Part shown: positions 9,017 to 16,404 of the stretch, in pieces
Layout of the letters: each line of letters opens with the position of its first letter
How positions within the stretch are numbered: the first letter of the stretch is position 1
NCBI RefSeq assembly: GCF_003688935.1
Contig: NZ_REGE01000002.1
Coordinates: 124,001 to 188,000, forward strand
DNA: 64,000 nt
Source: Corynebacterium macginleyi
Lineage (GTDB): Bacteria; Actinomycetota; Actinomycetes; Mycobacteriales; Mycobacteriaceae
Direction: 5' to 3'
Translations under genes and position numbers: made by a program
The notes under the pieces: generated by a model
Databases searched by the model: none
What the model saw: only the letters and a program-made list of their open reading frames with translations
What the model was told of the DNA's origin: nothing

Positions 9017-9576
9017 TATTTGTGACCTTTCAAGTTGTTTCGACGGGTTTTAGCAATCAACAAAGCTAGAACGGCAGCTATGGCCAACACACCGCCCACA
9101 CCTAGGATAATTTTCACCGAGGTAGGCATGTCGTTCAAGGACTCCGTATCTGCAGCGTCGGTGGAAGTGGCATCATCGCCGTCTTCACCTGACACTGTAA
9201 ATGACACTCCACCGCGCGTAGCGTGACCATCCGAGGAGGTGATGTTGTAACCCACCTGGTAGCTACCCGGACCGGGATCGACATCATCAGGAGTCGTTAT
9301 TGTCAGATAACGTTCATCGAGCTCCGGCTCCTGGCTGAAGATTTGCTCCCCCGTATCTTTATTGGTCACTGCGAAAGTGTTGAACTGGTCTTTCGGGATG
9401 CCAGAAAACTCCAAGGTAATTTCTTTAGGAAACTCCTCAAGCTGGTCGCCTTCCTTTACGGTTCCGCCCACGACAGAATCATGCGCAAGTGCTACAGGCG
9501 CAGATCCGCCCGCTATAAGCGCGGTAGCTCCCACTGCCACTGTCGCACGACGCAACCACGGTATGCGCTGGCCCAT
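9016..9576 (-). CDS. CopC-domain exported copper-binding protein
   Basis: 186 residues. A Sec signal peptide with an Arg-rich start ends at ALA before a mature N-terminal HDS; an N-terminal His is a copper ligand in CopC proteins. The CopC beta-barrel domain (about residues 30-125) is followed by an acidic linker and a C-terminal membrane segment (about 155-178) with a basic tail. Start chosen at 9576, six bases after GGAG; the open frame continues to 9633 without a ribosome binding site. It is the first gene of the CopC-PCuAC-DyP operon. Confidence 0.9.
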   Translation of the reverse strand: MGQRIPWLRRATVAVGATALIAGGSAPVALAHDSVVGGTVKEGDQLEEFPKEITLEFSGIPKDQFNTFAVTNKDTGEQIFSQEPELDERYLTITTPDDVDPGPGSYQVGYNITSSDGHATRGGVSFTVSGEDGDDATSTDAADTESLNDMPTSVKIILGVGGVLAIAAVLALLIAKTRRNNLKGHK

Positions 9577-9620
9577 TTTCAGCTCCTTCAGCTTTGAATT
9601 TTGCGTATACGTGCATAGAC

Positions 9621-9651
9621 ATCCTAGTACCAACGATTATCTTGGTGACAA
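9621..9651 (-). promoter_or_regulatory. candidate promoter of the CopC-PCuAC-DyP operon
   Basis: Read on the minus strand, TTGTCA (9646-9651) and TAGGAT (9621-9626) are 19 bp apart, 45 nt before the CopC start. The spacer is longer than ideal. No copper-responsive operator was identified. Confidence 0.4.
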
Positions 9652-9765
9652 TCTCGGTGCTCAACATCTCTAGAATAGTCGGCAACCGGGTCCCAATAGT
9701 TCCATACCGGAACTACAAAGTGTGAGATATCTATCGCAACGACGGCACGGGCTGAACCAGATGGG

Positions 9766-9791
9766 AAAAGCCGCCCCAGTATAGGGCGGCT
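9766..9791 (-). terminator. intrinsic terminator of the tRNA cluster
   Basis: Minus strand: AGCCGCCC (9784-9791), 7-nt loop, GGGCGGCT (9769-9776), then TTT. It lies just after the last tRNA-Gly gene. Confidence 0.8.
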
Positions 9792-9798
9792 TAAATAG

Positions 9799-9871
9799 AG
9801 CGGATGACGAGACTCGAACTCGCGACCCTCACCTTGGCAAGGTGATGCGCTACCAACTGCGCTACATCCGC
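9799..9871 (-). tRNA. tRNA-Gly (GCC)
   Basis: 73-nt cloverleaf with acceptor GCGGATG/CATCCGC, loop TTGCCAA (anticodon GCC) and a GTTCGAGTC T arm. CCA is not encoded. Last gene of a six-tRNA minus-strand array and one of three near-identical Gly-GCC copies. Confidence 0.95.
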
Positions 9872-9914
9872 TAGCAAATCACGCGATTTACACGATTCAC
9901 ATACGTGAATCTCG

Positions 9915-9986
9915 TGCGCGATACTGGGATTGAACCAGTGACCTCTTCCGTGTCAGGGAAGCGCTCTCCCACTGAGCTAATCGCGC
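9915..9986 (-). tRNA. tRNA-Val (GAC)
   Basis: 72-nt cloverleaf with acceptor GCGCGAT/ATCGCGC, anticodon loop CTGACAC (anticodon GAC) and discriminator A. CCA is not encoded. A second copy lies at 10229-10300. Confidence 0.95.
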
Positions 9987-10013
9987 CTAATGCGCTAAGG
10001 CATTAGAGCATTG

Positions 10014-10084
10014 AGGTGGAAACGGGAATCGAACCCGTGTGCACGGTTTTGCAGACCGTTGCCTCACCACTCGGCCATTCCACC
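10014..10084 (-). tRNA. tRNA-Cys (GCA)
   Basis: 71-nt cloverleaf with acceptor GGTGGAA/TTCCACC, anticodon loop CTGCAAA (anticodon GCA) and discriminator U, as usual for tRNA-Cys. Only copy in the window. Confidence 0.95.
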
Positions 10085-10117
10085 GTGACGATACCGCCTG
10101 ACACAATACAGTGCTGG

Positions 10118-10190
10118 AGCGGATGACGAGACTCGAACTCGCGACCCTCACCTTGGCAAGGTGATGCGCTACCAACTGCGCTACATCCGC
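10118..10190 (-). tRNA. tRNA-Gly (GCC)
   Basis: Second Gly-GCC copy, with the same 73-nt sequence as that at 9799-9871 as far as read by eye. Confidence 0.95.
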
Positions 10191-10228
10191 ATGCGAAACC
10201 AGGCCCGGTTTCTAGGACAAAGTCCTTG

Positions 10229-10300
10229 TGCGCGATACTGGGATTGAACCAGTGACCTCTTCCGTGTCAGGGAAGCGCTCTCCCACTGAGCTAATCGCGC
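10229..10300 (-). tRNA. tRNA-Val (GAC)
   Basis: Second Val-GAC copy, with the same 72-nt sequence as that at 9915-9986 as far as read by eye. Confidence 0.95.
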
Positions 10301-10355
10301 GCTACTCATTTGAGTTCACTTTTCTTGTGGCGTAACACCCTCCAGAAAAGCGTGG

Positions 10356-10428
10356 AGCGGATGACGAGACTCGAACTCGCGACCCTCACCTTGGCAAGGT
10401 GATGCGCTACCAACTGCGCTACATCCGC
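10356..10428 (-). tRNA. tRNA-Gly (GCC)
   Basis: Third Gly-GCC copy and first gene of the minus-strand array; the promoter must lie in 10429-10560. Confidence 0.95.
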
Positions 10429-10685
10429 ACAACGCCGCGGTACTTAATGCTCCGCGGTGCGTGAACAAACATTATCGTGCTCGCCGCCAGTTTCCAAATC
10501 CCCAGCCCAGCACGCCTATTACTCGACTTTAGCCCTGCACTCGTGCGCGCCTTGAATTTTAAAGGTGTCATTTAAGGCTCTATCCAGACGATCCAAGGAG
10601 ATTTGTTTCCTAATCCCATCGTCCATGCCTTCATCCAGCCGATTAGGACAATATAGAGCACCGGGTGTAAGTTTGTCCCCCGAAA
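10429..10685. other. intergenic region between divergent tRNA transcripts
   Basis: 257 bp separating the minus-strand array from the plus-strand tRNA-Val. It must hold both promoters, but neither has a consensus -35/-10 pair that can be placed with confidence. No protein-coding sequence is convincing. Confidence 0.5.
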
Positions 10686-10760
10686 GGTCCTATAGCTCAG
10701 TGGGAGAGCGTTCCGTTCACACCGGAAAGGTCACTGGTTCAATCCCAGTTAGGACCACCA
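10686..10760 (+). tRNA. tRNA-Val (CAC), CCA encoded
   Basis: Acceptor GGTCCTA/TAGGACC, anticodon loop TTCACAC (anticodon CAC) and discriminator A at 10757, followed by genomic CCA at 10758-10760, unlike the six tRNAs of the neighbouring array. Together with the GAC genes it covers part of the Val codon box. Confidence 0.95.
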
Positions 10761-10762
10761 CC

Positions 10763-10800
10763 GCCCACCTAAGCCTAATCTTCCTCGCTTAGGTGGGCTT
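10763..10800 (+). terminator. terminator after tRNA-Val (CAC)
   Basis: 12-bp perfect stem GCCCACCTAAGC (10763-10774) with GCTTAGGTGGGC (10787-10798) and a 12-nt loop, starting 3 nt after the tRNA CCA. The T tract after it is short. Confidence 0.65.
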
Positions 10801-10850
10801 GTCGTATTGGAGTAGGCTTTTGGCTTATCCGAGTAAAATGTCCACGCACG

Positions 10851-11237
10851 TTGTGGATACTTTTGGGAATTCTTGCTGGACTGGTCTTACGCATTGCTGG
10901 ACAAGTCTTGATAGGGCTCAGAGTAGACTACGTCGGACTCTTCGAGTCCCCTCAATCTTCTTTGGCAGAACTGCGCTGCGCCGGGGTCTTAATTGTGCTT
11001 GCTTTTACCGCGAGCCAATCCTCCATCAACGGCCGCCTCGGCCAGGTGCCAGAGTATCCGGTCAGTGCTGCACTCATCCCACAGATTGGAGCCGGTCTCA
11101 CCGTCGTCGCCGGCCCCTTTGGCTCACTGCTGGGCTCGCTCATCATCGACCACGTGAATGGCGAGCCGATTAATTCTCGTCAGATTCTTGGCATCATCTT
11201 CCTTGGGGCCGGTGTTGCGCTGAGTCGACTGATGTAA
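10851..11237 (+). pseudogene. remnant of a YdcZ/DUF606 (DMT-type) transporter
   Basis: A 128-codon frame from a TTG. Its first 35 residues (GQVLIGLRVDYVGL) resemble the end of the first repeat of two-repeat YdcZ/DUF606 membrane proteins; AFTASQSSINGRLG resembles the start of the second repeat; the end (LLGSLIIDHVNGEPI...GAGVALSRLM) matches the end of the second repeat. The middle of the second repeat and all of the first are missing, so this looks like an internally deleted, 5'-truncated relic just after a tRNA gene. It may still be expressed as a small membrane protein, but no ribosome binding site is evident. Confidence 0.55.
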
Positions 11238-11282
11238 CTGCCAGGACGATTCAGACCAACATAACCGTTACACTGACAGCAT

Positions 11283-11981
11283 ATGGACATAGCTTCACTT
11301 TTAGGGCCCGAGCCTCCTCACCTACCCGCTGTTCGGGCCAATATGGTTTCCACCCTCACCGGTTGCGCTACCATCAACGATCTGTCTGAGACGATGGGCA
11401 ATGACACTGATGGACAGCTTTTCCAGGCCCTCCGGGGCTGGGCAGACGTCATCTTCGTTGGCGGACAAACGGTCAGGTCAGAAGATTATGGTGGGGTGGA
11501 GCGGCACACTTCTGACTCACTGCCTTGCCCCATTGCCGTGCCTACGCGAAGCTTGAATTTTGATCCGAGCTCGAAATTCTTAACACACTTCATTACTGCC
11601 CCGATCTTCCTTGTTCCCCACGCGGCACTGCAGAGTCCAGCGGTCGCTGCGAGAAAGGGCACGCTCGAGGAAACAGGCGCAGAGGTAATTGATGCAGGTG
11701 AGGGCACCATGCACGACTATCTCCGCGTATTGCGGGAGCAAGGATTTGAACGAATCCTCTGCGAGGGTGGGCCAAGCATACTCGGCCAGCTAGTGCATAT
11801 CGATGCCATCGACCAAATGTATTTAACCTTGGATCCCCGCCTTTCCACCGGCGTAGAAAAACCGTTGGCTAGCTTTCATGGCACGCAATCCCACCGCCGA
11901 ATGCTCCTCGAAAATGTTGCCGCAGACACAGATGGCACGGTGTTTCTGCGGTACTCGCGCGCAACTGACCCCGTAGACTAA
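11283..11981 (+). CDS. RibD-C/dihydrofolate-reductase-fold pyrimidine reductase family protein
   Basis: 232 residues of the RibD C-terminal reductase fold: an N-terminal RANMVSTLTG strand, IFVGGQTVRSEDYGG (NADPH/loop motif) and a late LCEGGPSILGQL motif. Members reduce ribosylamino-pyrimidines or dihydrofolate with NADPH. It lacks the RibD deaminase half. M. tuberculosis Rv2671 occupies the same place before aftC and msrB; the riboflavin or folate role is not proven here. A TACACT box 8 nt before the ATG suggests a leaderless mRNA. aftC begins 6 nt after its stop. Confidence 0.8.
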   Translation: MDIASLLGPEPPHLPAVRANMVSTLTGCATINDLSETMGNDTDGQLFQALRGWADVIFVGGQTVRSEDYGGVERHTSDSLPCPIAVPTRSLNFDPSSKFLTHFITAPIFLVPHAALQSPAVAARKGTLEETGAEVIDAGEGTMHDYLRVLREQGFERILCEGGPSILGQLVHIDAIDQMYLTLDPRLSTGVEKPLASFHGTQSHRRMLLENVAADTDGTVFLRYSRATDPVD

Positions 11982-11987
11982 CAGGTC

Positions 11988-13139
11988 GTGACTGCTCGAA
12001 TTAACGCCGCCGCATGGCCTATTGCCGTACTCCTTGTCATTCAGCGCGTGTTCATCGTAGCGCGCAATGGGACGTTAACTGATGATTTCACGACGGTCTA
12101 TAGCGCGCTAAGGCGCATGGTCGAAGGCATCCCAGTGTATGAACAGGCTTATAATCATGTGGATCCGCTGTATCTCTACACTCCGGGCGCGACGCTATTC
12201 TTATCGCCTTTAGCGTGGCTCGATTTCGGCCTAGCACGCGACGTTTTCATTATCGTCAATGCCCTGGCCATCATCGCGGCGCTGGCAATACTGACCCACG
12301 TAGTGGGAAGAAAGCTCACCTCGCCAATATTTCCGGTCTCGATTGCTCTCGCCTTCGCCACTGAATCTGTCACCAACACTTTGGCATTTACCAATATCAA
12401 CGGTGTGCTCTTATTCTGCATGGCCCTGTTCCTGTGGGCTTTTATAGAAGCAGAACGCACCCCGCAGCTCGCCTGGGTCTCCGGCATCGCCATTGGGCTA
12501 GCCATTTTGATTAAACCCCAATTTGCACCCCTCCTCCTCTTACCCCTCGTCAAGATACAGTGGCGCAACCTCCTTGCGGGGCTCGGGATTCCGGTAGTCC
12601 TCAACACCCTCGCGTGGCCGCTAGTGCCGGGTGCTAGCGGTTACCTAGACAAGCTGGTCCCCTACCTATCGACGACCCGCGATTATGCCAATTCCTCCTG
12701 GGCTGGATTGCGGGCCTATGTAGAATTTGGCCCGGTCCTCTACCGGGTAGTGTGGATAATCTTCGCTATCTTGGTCGGATGCGCGGTACTTGGGATGCTG
12801 CGATGGCGACATTCCGAACCGGTATTTTGGGCGCTAACGTCAAGTGGCACGATTATGCTCGGAATATTCTTCTTATCCTCGCTAGGGCAACAATATTATT
12901 CCATGTGGCTATTCCCGCTCATATTCACCGTGGTCCTGCCGCGCTCGGTGTTTCACTCGGTAGGCGCCTGGGTGGCCGCATTCCTGTTCTTGGCACCAGT
13001 GACATGGACGGCGCACGCGCACCCGAATGCGGGGCGGTGGATGAACTTTTTCTCTAGCACCGTGGGGTGGAGCCTGCTCATCGTCATCATCTTTGCCTGC
13101 GTCGCTGGGTGGTGGAGGGCTGCGCAAATAAAGGATTAA
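11988..13139 (+). CDS. aftC: GT87 arabinofuranosyltransferase, AftC-like
   Basis: 383 residues with about ten membrane segments and the GT87/DUF2029 pattern, including a loop with YTPGATLFLSPLAW after the first membrane segment and DFTTVYSALR just before it. AftC adds alpha-1,3-linked branches to the arabinan of arabinogalactan and LAM from decaprenylphosphoryl arabinose on the outer face of the membrane. The specific name rests on order: reductase, aftC, msrB and hemQ are arranged as around M. tuberculosis Rv2671-Rv2676c. GTG start, probably coupled to the gene before it. Confidence 0.75.
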   Translation: MTARINAAAWPIAVLLVIQRVFIVARNGTLTDDFTTVYSALRRMVEGIPVYEQAYNHVDPLYLYTPGATLFLSPLAWLDFGLARDVFIIVNALAIIAALAILTHVVGRKLTSPIFPVSIALAFATESVTNTLAFTNINGVLLFCMALFLWAFIEAERTPQLAWVSGIAIGLAILIKPQFAPLLLLPLVKIQWRNLLAGLGIPVVLNTLAWPLVPGASGYLDKLVPYLSTTRDYANSSWAGLRAYVEFGPVLYRVVWIIFAILVGCAVLGMLRWRHSEPVFWALTSSGTIMLGIFFLSSLGQQYYSMWLFPLIFTVVLPRSVFHSVGAWVAAFLFLAPVTWTAHAHPNAGRWMNFFSSTVGWSLLIVIIFACVAGWWRAAQIKD

Positions 13140-13148
13140 ACTAAAGCC

Positions 13149-13565
13149 ATGACTGATTTTAAGCTCATCGCTGATGCCGAGTGGCGAAAGCGTCTTAGCC
13201 CCGAAGAATATTACGTATTGCGCGAAGCTGGTACCGAACCGCCCCACGTGGGCAAATACACCGATACCACCACAGAAGGCGTTTACTCGTGCAAGGCCTG
13301 CGGCGAAGAGCTATTTCGCTCCACCGAGAAATTTTCTTCCCATTGTGGTTGGCCGTCCTTTTTTTCCCCTTTAGCTGGTGACAAGATCATCGAGCGGGAG
13401 GATAACTCCTTGGGCATGCGCCGCGTAGAGGTGTTATGCGCTAACTGTGAGTCTCACTTGGGGCACGTTTTCGAAGGCGAAGGCTACGATACCCCGACTG
13501 ACCTGCGCTATTGCATCAACTCTATCTCCTTGAACCTGGAAGAAAAGCCCATCGAGGATAACTAG
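13149..13565 (+). CDS. msrB: peptide methionine (R)-S-oxide reductase MsrB
   Basis: Reduces R-methionine sulfoxide in proteins. The 138-residue protein has the four Zn-binding cysteines (C48, C51, C97, C100), the catalytic cysteine C122 in RYCINS, and C66 in the SSHCGWPSF motif as a possible resolving cysteine. Full family length. A TAAACT box lies 6 nt before the ATG with no Shine-Dalgarno sequence, so a leaderless transcript separate from aftC is likely. Confidence 0.95.
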   Translation: MTDFKLIADAEWRKRLSPEEYYVLREAGTEPPHVGKYTDTTTEGVYSCKACGEELFRSTEKFSSHCGWPSFFSPLAGDKIIEREDNSLGMRRVEVLCANCESHLGHVFEGEGYDTPTDLRYCINSISLNLEEKPIEDN

Positions 13566-13592
13566 TCATTCACCACCAAGCACGGTGGCATG

Positions 13593-13645
13593 AAAAAACA
13601 GCGCTGAAAGCACCTCCCCTTACCCGTGCTCACAGCGATGTTTTT
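13593..13645. terminator. bidirectional terminator between msrB and hemQ
   Basis: Interrupted inverted repeat: AAAAAACA and CGCTG..AGCAC pair with GTGCT.CAGCG and TGTTTTT, giving A/T tracts on both outer sides between convergent genes. Confidence 0.75.
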
Positions 13646-13654
13646 GTCCCACTT

Positions 13655-14356
13655 TTAGGGCAAGATCTTGATGAGTTCCGCAATGTCTTCAACGCGGCGC
13701 CCGGTGTGGAAAGGAATTTCCTCACGGACGTGGTGGCGGGCTTCGGTATAGCGCATCTTATACATCAGATCCACGATGCGGTGTAGCTCATCAGCTTCGA
13801 AGGCAAGGATCCACTCGTAATCCCCGAGAGCGAATGCTGGCACCGTATTAGCGCGCACATCCGGGTAGTCGCGTGCCTGCATGCCGTGCTCCACCAAAAT
13901 GCGGCGACGCTTCTGCTCATCCATCGTGTACCAATCATACGAACGCACGAATGGGTAAATGGAAATCCATTCCTTGGGTTCTTCTCCCATAATAAATGAA
14001 GGCAGGTGGGATTTATTGAACTCGGCCGGCCGGTGCAGGGCGTTTCCAATCCAGGTTGGTTCGCTTCGCTGGCCCAAGTCGGTCTCCCGCCGAAAATCGC
14101 CGAAGGCTTTTTGGATATCGGAGAATTCCTTAGCATGCCACCAGATCAAGAAGTCTGCAGAATCACGCATCCCGGTGAGATCGTAGACGCCGCGGACGGT
14201 TACCTTATTGTCCTTTTCTAGCTCCGCAAAGAATTCCTCGGCTTGGGAGATGATCTCCGCGCGCTCGCTGCCCAAGCCGCCTGGTACCACTTTAAAGACC
14301 GCGTGCTGGGAGTATTGCTGTACCGCGTTGAGTTCCTTGAAATCGAGCTTCGCCAT
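13655..14356 (-). CDS. hemQ: coproheme decarboxylase HemQ/ChdC (chlorite dismutase family)
   Basis: Last enzyme of the coproporphyrin-dependent heme pathway of Gram-positive bacteria: decarboxylates coproheme III to heme b using H2O2. 233 residues with the actinobacterial ChdC sequence, including the YPFVRSYDWYTM region and the PAFALGDYEW segment typical of the family. The ATG at 14356 follows AAAGGAG. No other heme synthesis gene is in the window, in contrast to the mycobacterial hemQ-hemY-hemE arrangement. Confidence 0.92.
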   Translation of the reverse strand: MAKLDFKELNAVQQYSQHAVFKVVPGGLGSERAEIISQAEEFFAELEKDNKVTVRGVYDLTGMRDSADFLIWWHAKEFSDIQKAFGDFRRETDLGQRSEPTWIGNALHRPAEFNKSHLPSFIMGEEPKEWISIYPFVRSYDWYTMDEQKRRRILVEHGMQARDYPDVRANTVPAFALGDYEWILAFEADELHRIVDLMYKMRYTEARHHVREEIPFHTGRRVEDIAELIKILP

Positions 14357-14401
14357 TACTTTCTCCTTTGCAGAAGCTTATTCGAATATCCAGACATATC
14401 C

Positions 14402-14431
14402 ATCATAAGTTGGACAAAGACCGATTGTCAT
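14402..14431 (-). promoter_or_regulatory. candidate sigma-A promoter of hemQ
   Basis: Minus strand ATGACA (14426-14431), 18-bp spacer, TATGAT (14402-14407), about 45 nt before the hemQ ATG. Confidence 0.55.
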
Positions 14432-14507
14432 TTCCCTTCCCTGCGCACCGACCCGCTATCGGCGCGCCTCCGCCAGCTTAAGGTTGCTAAACTATAGCTT
14501 TATCAAG

Positions 14508-15182
14508 GTGAGTAATTCCGAATCGACCACGCCCAGCGCCGGTAGAAATGCCGGAAGCAACACCGGAGATGGTACAGCTTTTACCTCCCTACACCGCAAC
14601 GGCGAAGCACAGGCGCCGAGGACGCCGCCGGCTTTTACCCAGGCAGCAGAGTCCATGCACGCGGCAACTCTCCGGCCAGAGATTAGCCTCGGGTCTATTC
14701 GCCCACCACAACGACTAGCACCCTTTAGTCACGCCATTGGGCTCGAGGTGGGCACGGAAGAAGAGCCGGATATTATCGCCACCGATTCGGAAGGCGATGC
14801 CTTCGGGCGTCTCATTCTCCTCCATGACCCCGGTGCGGAAGAGGCCTGGGAGGGGGCGATGCGCCTGGTGGCCTATATCCAGGCCGATATGGACGATTCG
14901 GTGGCCGAAGATCCGCTGCTACCGGACGTCGCCTGGCAATGGCTTAATGAAGGCCTGGAAAAAGAGGGTGCGGAACTTACTAACCTCGGGGGTACCGTCA
15001 CCTCCACCGCGTCGGTCCGCTTCGGGGAAATCGGCGGTCCCCCGCGTGCTTATCAGCTTGAAATGCGTGCATCGTGGACAGCGGAAGGACTGGATTTGGC
15101 GCCCCACGTGCGAGCATTCGCACAAGTCTTAGCCAACGTCGCAGGGCTGCCGCCCGAAGGCGTTACTGAACTCGGTCGCTAA
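14508..15182 (+). CDS. DUF3000 protein
   Basis: 224 residues. After a variable Ser/Asn-rich N terminus (1-40), the conserved core begins ATLRPEISLGSIRPPQRLAPF and contains the LILLHDPGAEEAWEG and RASWTAEGLDLAPHVRAF segments of DUF3000, an actinobacterial family of unknown function. The GTG at 14508 is favoured over the TTG at 14484 because a TAGCTT box lies 7 nt before it (leaderless type). It is followed 1 nt later by rnd, the usual arrangement in Corynebacteriales, suggesting a role linked to RNA processing; that is only inference. Confidence 0.85.
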   Translation: MSNSESTTPSAGRNAGSNTGDGTAFTSLHRNGEAQAPRTPPAFTQAAESMHAATLRPEISLGSIRPPQRLAPFSHAIGLEVGTEEEPDIIATDSEGDAFGRLILLHDPGAEEAWEGAMRLVAYIQADMDDSVAEDPLLPDVAWQWLNEGLEKEGAELTNLGGTVTSTASVRFGEIGGPPRAYQLEMRASWTAEGLDLAPHVRAFAQVLANVAGLPPEGVTELGR

Positions 15183-15183
15183 A

Positions 15184-16404
15184 GTGGTGGAATGTCGAAA
15201 GCAACCGAAAGAAGGTATTCCGAAGGTCTTATCCACCCCAGCAGAGTTTGTCGCTGCGGCCGCGCAGCTGCAGGCGGGTACTGGGTCGTTCGCCATTGAC
15301 ACCGAACGCGCCTCGAGCTACCGCTATGATGACCGGGCCTTTCTCGTCCAGATCCGGCGCCGCGGCACCGGGACGCTCCTGTTCGCCCCGGAAGGCTACC
15401 GCGAGGAATTGACCCAAGCGCTGGCTCCGGTACTCAATGGGCAGCACTGGATTATCCACGCCGCGCCCTCGGATCTCCCGGCCTTGGGGTGGTTGGGTCT
15501 TTTTCCCGGCACCCTTTTTGATACCGAATTAGCCGCCCGGTTTGCCGGTTTTCACCGCACCAATTTGGGTGCCATCATCGCGGAGCTTCTCGATGTCCAG
15601 CTGGAAAAAGACCACGGCGATGATGACTGGTCCGTTCCGCAGCTGACCGAGGAAATGCGCGCCTATGCTGCACTCGATGTCGAGCTCCTGTTGGAATTGG
15701 CTACGACGCTTCGCGATATCCTGGCCGAACAAGAAAAGCTGGACTGGATGGAGGAGGAATCCGCGGCGATCGTCGCCATGCACGCGAATCAGACCGCCCC
15801 GCAACCGCAGTCTTGGCGCGATATCAAGGGCGTATTGAGCTTAAAGAACGGAAACCAGCGTGCCGCAGCCCAATCACTGTGGAACCTGCGCGATGACATT
15901 AGCCGGCAGACCGATACCGCGCCCGGGCGCGTGCTTCCCAATAAGGTACTGGTGGAAATAGCCCGGCGTTTGCCCACCACGCAGTCCCAGTTAGCCCGCA
16001 TCGAAGGGTTTCCACGGCGGCGCAAAGGTGCCGCGCAGCGCTGGTTCGAGGCCGTACAGCAGTCCCAGAAAATTCCACCAGGGAGACGCCCAAGCGCACT
16101 CCGTAAGGAAAAGACCGTTCCCTCCAAATCGGTATGGTCCAGGCAGTATCCGCATCAGTGGGAGAAGTATCAGCAAATTCACGCCGCCGTTGGAAATATC
16201 GCCGAAGAGCTCGCATTACCACCGGAGCTTTTGCTTCGCCCCGCTACCCTCCAAGCCACTGTGTGGGCAGCCATTGGCGGGAGCGGAACTATCAACCATC
16301 CGGACGACGTGCCTACCTTCCTAGAGCGCCAAGGCGCGCGGTCATGGCAAGTCAACCTCGTTGCCCCTGTTGTGGTCGCGCGGCTGTTTCCCCTGCCGCA
16401 TTAA
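15184..16404 (+). CDS. rnd: ribonuclease D (DEDD exonuclease with HRDC domain)
   Basis: 3'-5' exoribonuclease involved in tRNA and other RNA 3' maturation. 406 residues: the DEDDy exonuclease domain shows D39/E41 (AIDTERA), D97 ([10 protein letters not shown]) and Y161...D165 (YAALDVEL); an HRDC domain follows at about 200-285, then a second helical domain. GTG start 1 nt after the DUF3000 stop. Its stop overlaps that of convergent dxs within TTAA. Confidence 0.93.
   Translation: MVECRKQPKEGIPKVLSTPAEFVAAAAQLQAGTGSFAIDTERASSYRYDDRAFLVQIRRRGTGTLLFAPEGYREELTQALAPVLNGQHWIIHAAPSDLPALGWLGLFPGTLFDTELAARFAGFHRTNLGAIIAELLDVQLEKDHGDDDWSVPQLTEEMRAYAALDVELLLELATTLRDILAEQEKLDWMEEESAAIVAMHANQTAPQPQSWRDIKGVLSLKNGNQRAAAQSLWNLRDDISRQTDTAPGRVLPNKVLVEIARRLPTTQSQLARIEGFPRRRKGAAQRWFEAVQQSQKIPPGRRPSALRKEKTVPSKSVWSRQYPHQWEKYQQIHAAVGNIAEELALPPELLLRPATLQATVWAAIGGSGTINHPDDVPTFLERQGARSWQVNLVAPVVVARLFPLPH

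Noticed and set aside
10793..11173. 126-codon frame overlapping the YdcZ remnant in another phase
   Set aside because: Arg/Pro/His-rich shadow without membrane character; the phase at 10851 carries the recognisable family segments.
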